Source of the DNA: Burkholderiales bacterium
GTDB taxonomy: Bacteria; Pseudomonadota; Gammaproteobacteria; Burkholderiales; Usitatibacteraceae
Direction of reading: 5' to 3'
Length of the DNA: 54,458 nucleotides
NCBI GenBank assembly: GCA_019634955.1
Contig: JAHCAK010000028.1
Location: forward strand, 1-54,458
The notes under the pieces were generated by a model. That model made no database searches, had not been told where the DNA came from, and worked only from the letters and a program-made list of their open reading frames with translations. This document shows positions 53,342-54,458 of the stretch, piece after piece; the stretch's first letter is position 1; each line of letters opens with the position of its first letter. Made by a program: the position numbers and the translations under genes.

Positions 53342-54458
<1,117 letters not shown>

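Overview
The window is chromosomal DNA from a very GC-rich Gram-negative bacterium, most likely a betaproteobacterium with a strongly respiratory, oxygen-responsive metabolism. Evidence for this includes the gene order glyA-nrdR-ribD-ribE, ribBA-ribH-nusB-thiL-pgpA, pmbA/yjgA-mog and recN-nadK/hrcA-hemH...grpE-dnaK; a RibBA whose GTP cyclohydrolase half lacks its cysteines; and LPS-type envelope genes (ompW, an outer-membrane DUF3570 barrel). I see no phage, transposon, CRISPR or plasmid element. Coding density is very high and many genes overlap by ATGA/TGATG.

Layout. 1-2.1 kb: gltX, a tRNA-Val and a small cytochrome c. 2.1-6.2 kb: a leftward operon for an 11-heme membrane-anchored cytochrome c, a di-heme cytochrome b, a NapC/NirT-type multiheme cytochrome with two non-standard heme motifs, and another small cytochrome c; together these look like a quinone-linked periplasmic electron conduit. 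6.4-13.6 kb: a low-oxygen regulatory and metabolic block (beta-CASP nuclease, PAS sensor kinase, two response regulators, Crp/Fnr regulator, zinc alcohol dehydrogenase, two uncharacterised genes). 13.6-16.3 kb: rubrerythrin, an Fe-S oxidoreductase and a DUF3501 protein. 16.3-20.3 kb: two TPR proteins and a TetR regulator. 20.3-23.8 kb: OxyR, a peroxiredoxin-glutaredoxin and a lipoamide-dehydrogenase-like flavoprotein. 23.8-34 kb: ParA-like ATPase and housekeeping genes for phospholipid, thiamine, riboflavin and one-carbon metabolism, interrupted by a cytochrome c gene. 34-37.9 kb: an ApbE / DUF3570 / DUF4266 / TlpA / cytochrome-c operon. 38-41.2 kb: a TRAP transporter resembling the 2-oxoacid TakP type. 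41-54.4 kb: PmbA, YjgA, Mog, esterase, cupin, thioesterase, patatin, RecN, NadK, HrcA, HemH, OmpW, GrpE and the start of DnaK (cut by the window end).

How it fits together. Five 14-bp sites close to TTGAY-N4-RTCAA lie before cytochrome genes, ompW and an unknown exported protein, and the encoded Crp/Fnr protein has an Fnr-type recognition helix (E..SR), suggesting a local oxygen- or NO-responsive regulon. Two four-block ATTG/CAAT-type arrays with exact 7-base spacing lie directly against TTGGAC -35 boxes of the peroxiredoxin and rubrerythrin genes, a likely OxyR regulon. The two most unusual parts are the multiheme/cytochrome b module and the ApbE operon, in which the DUF3570 outer-membrane-type barrel carries a D-x-x-S-G-A-S sequence resembling the ApbE flavinylation site.
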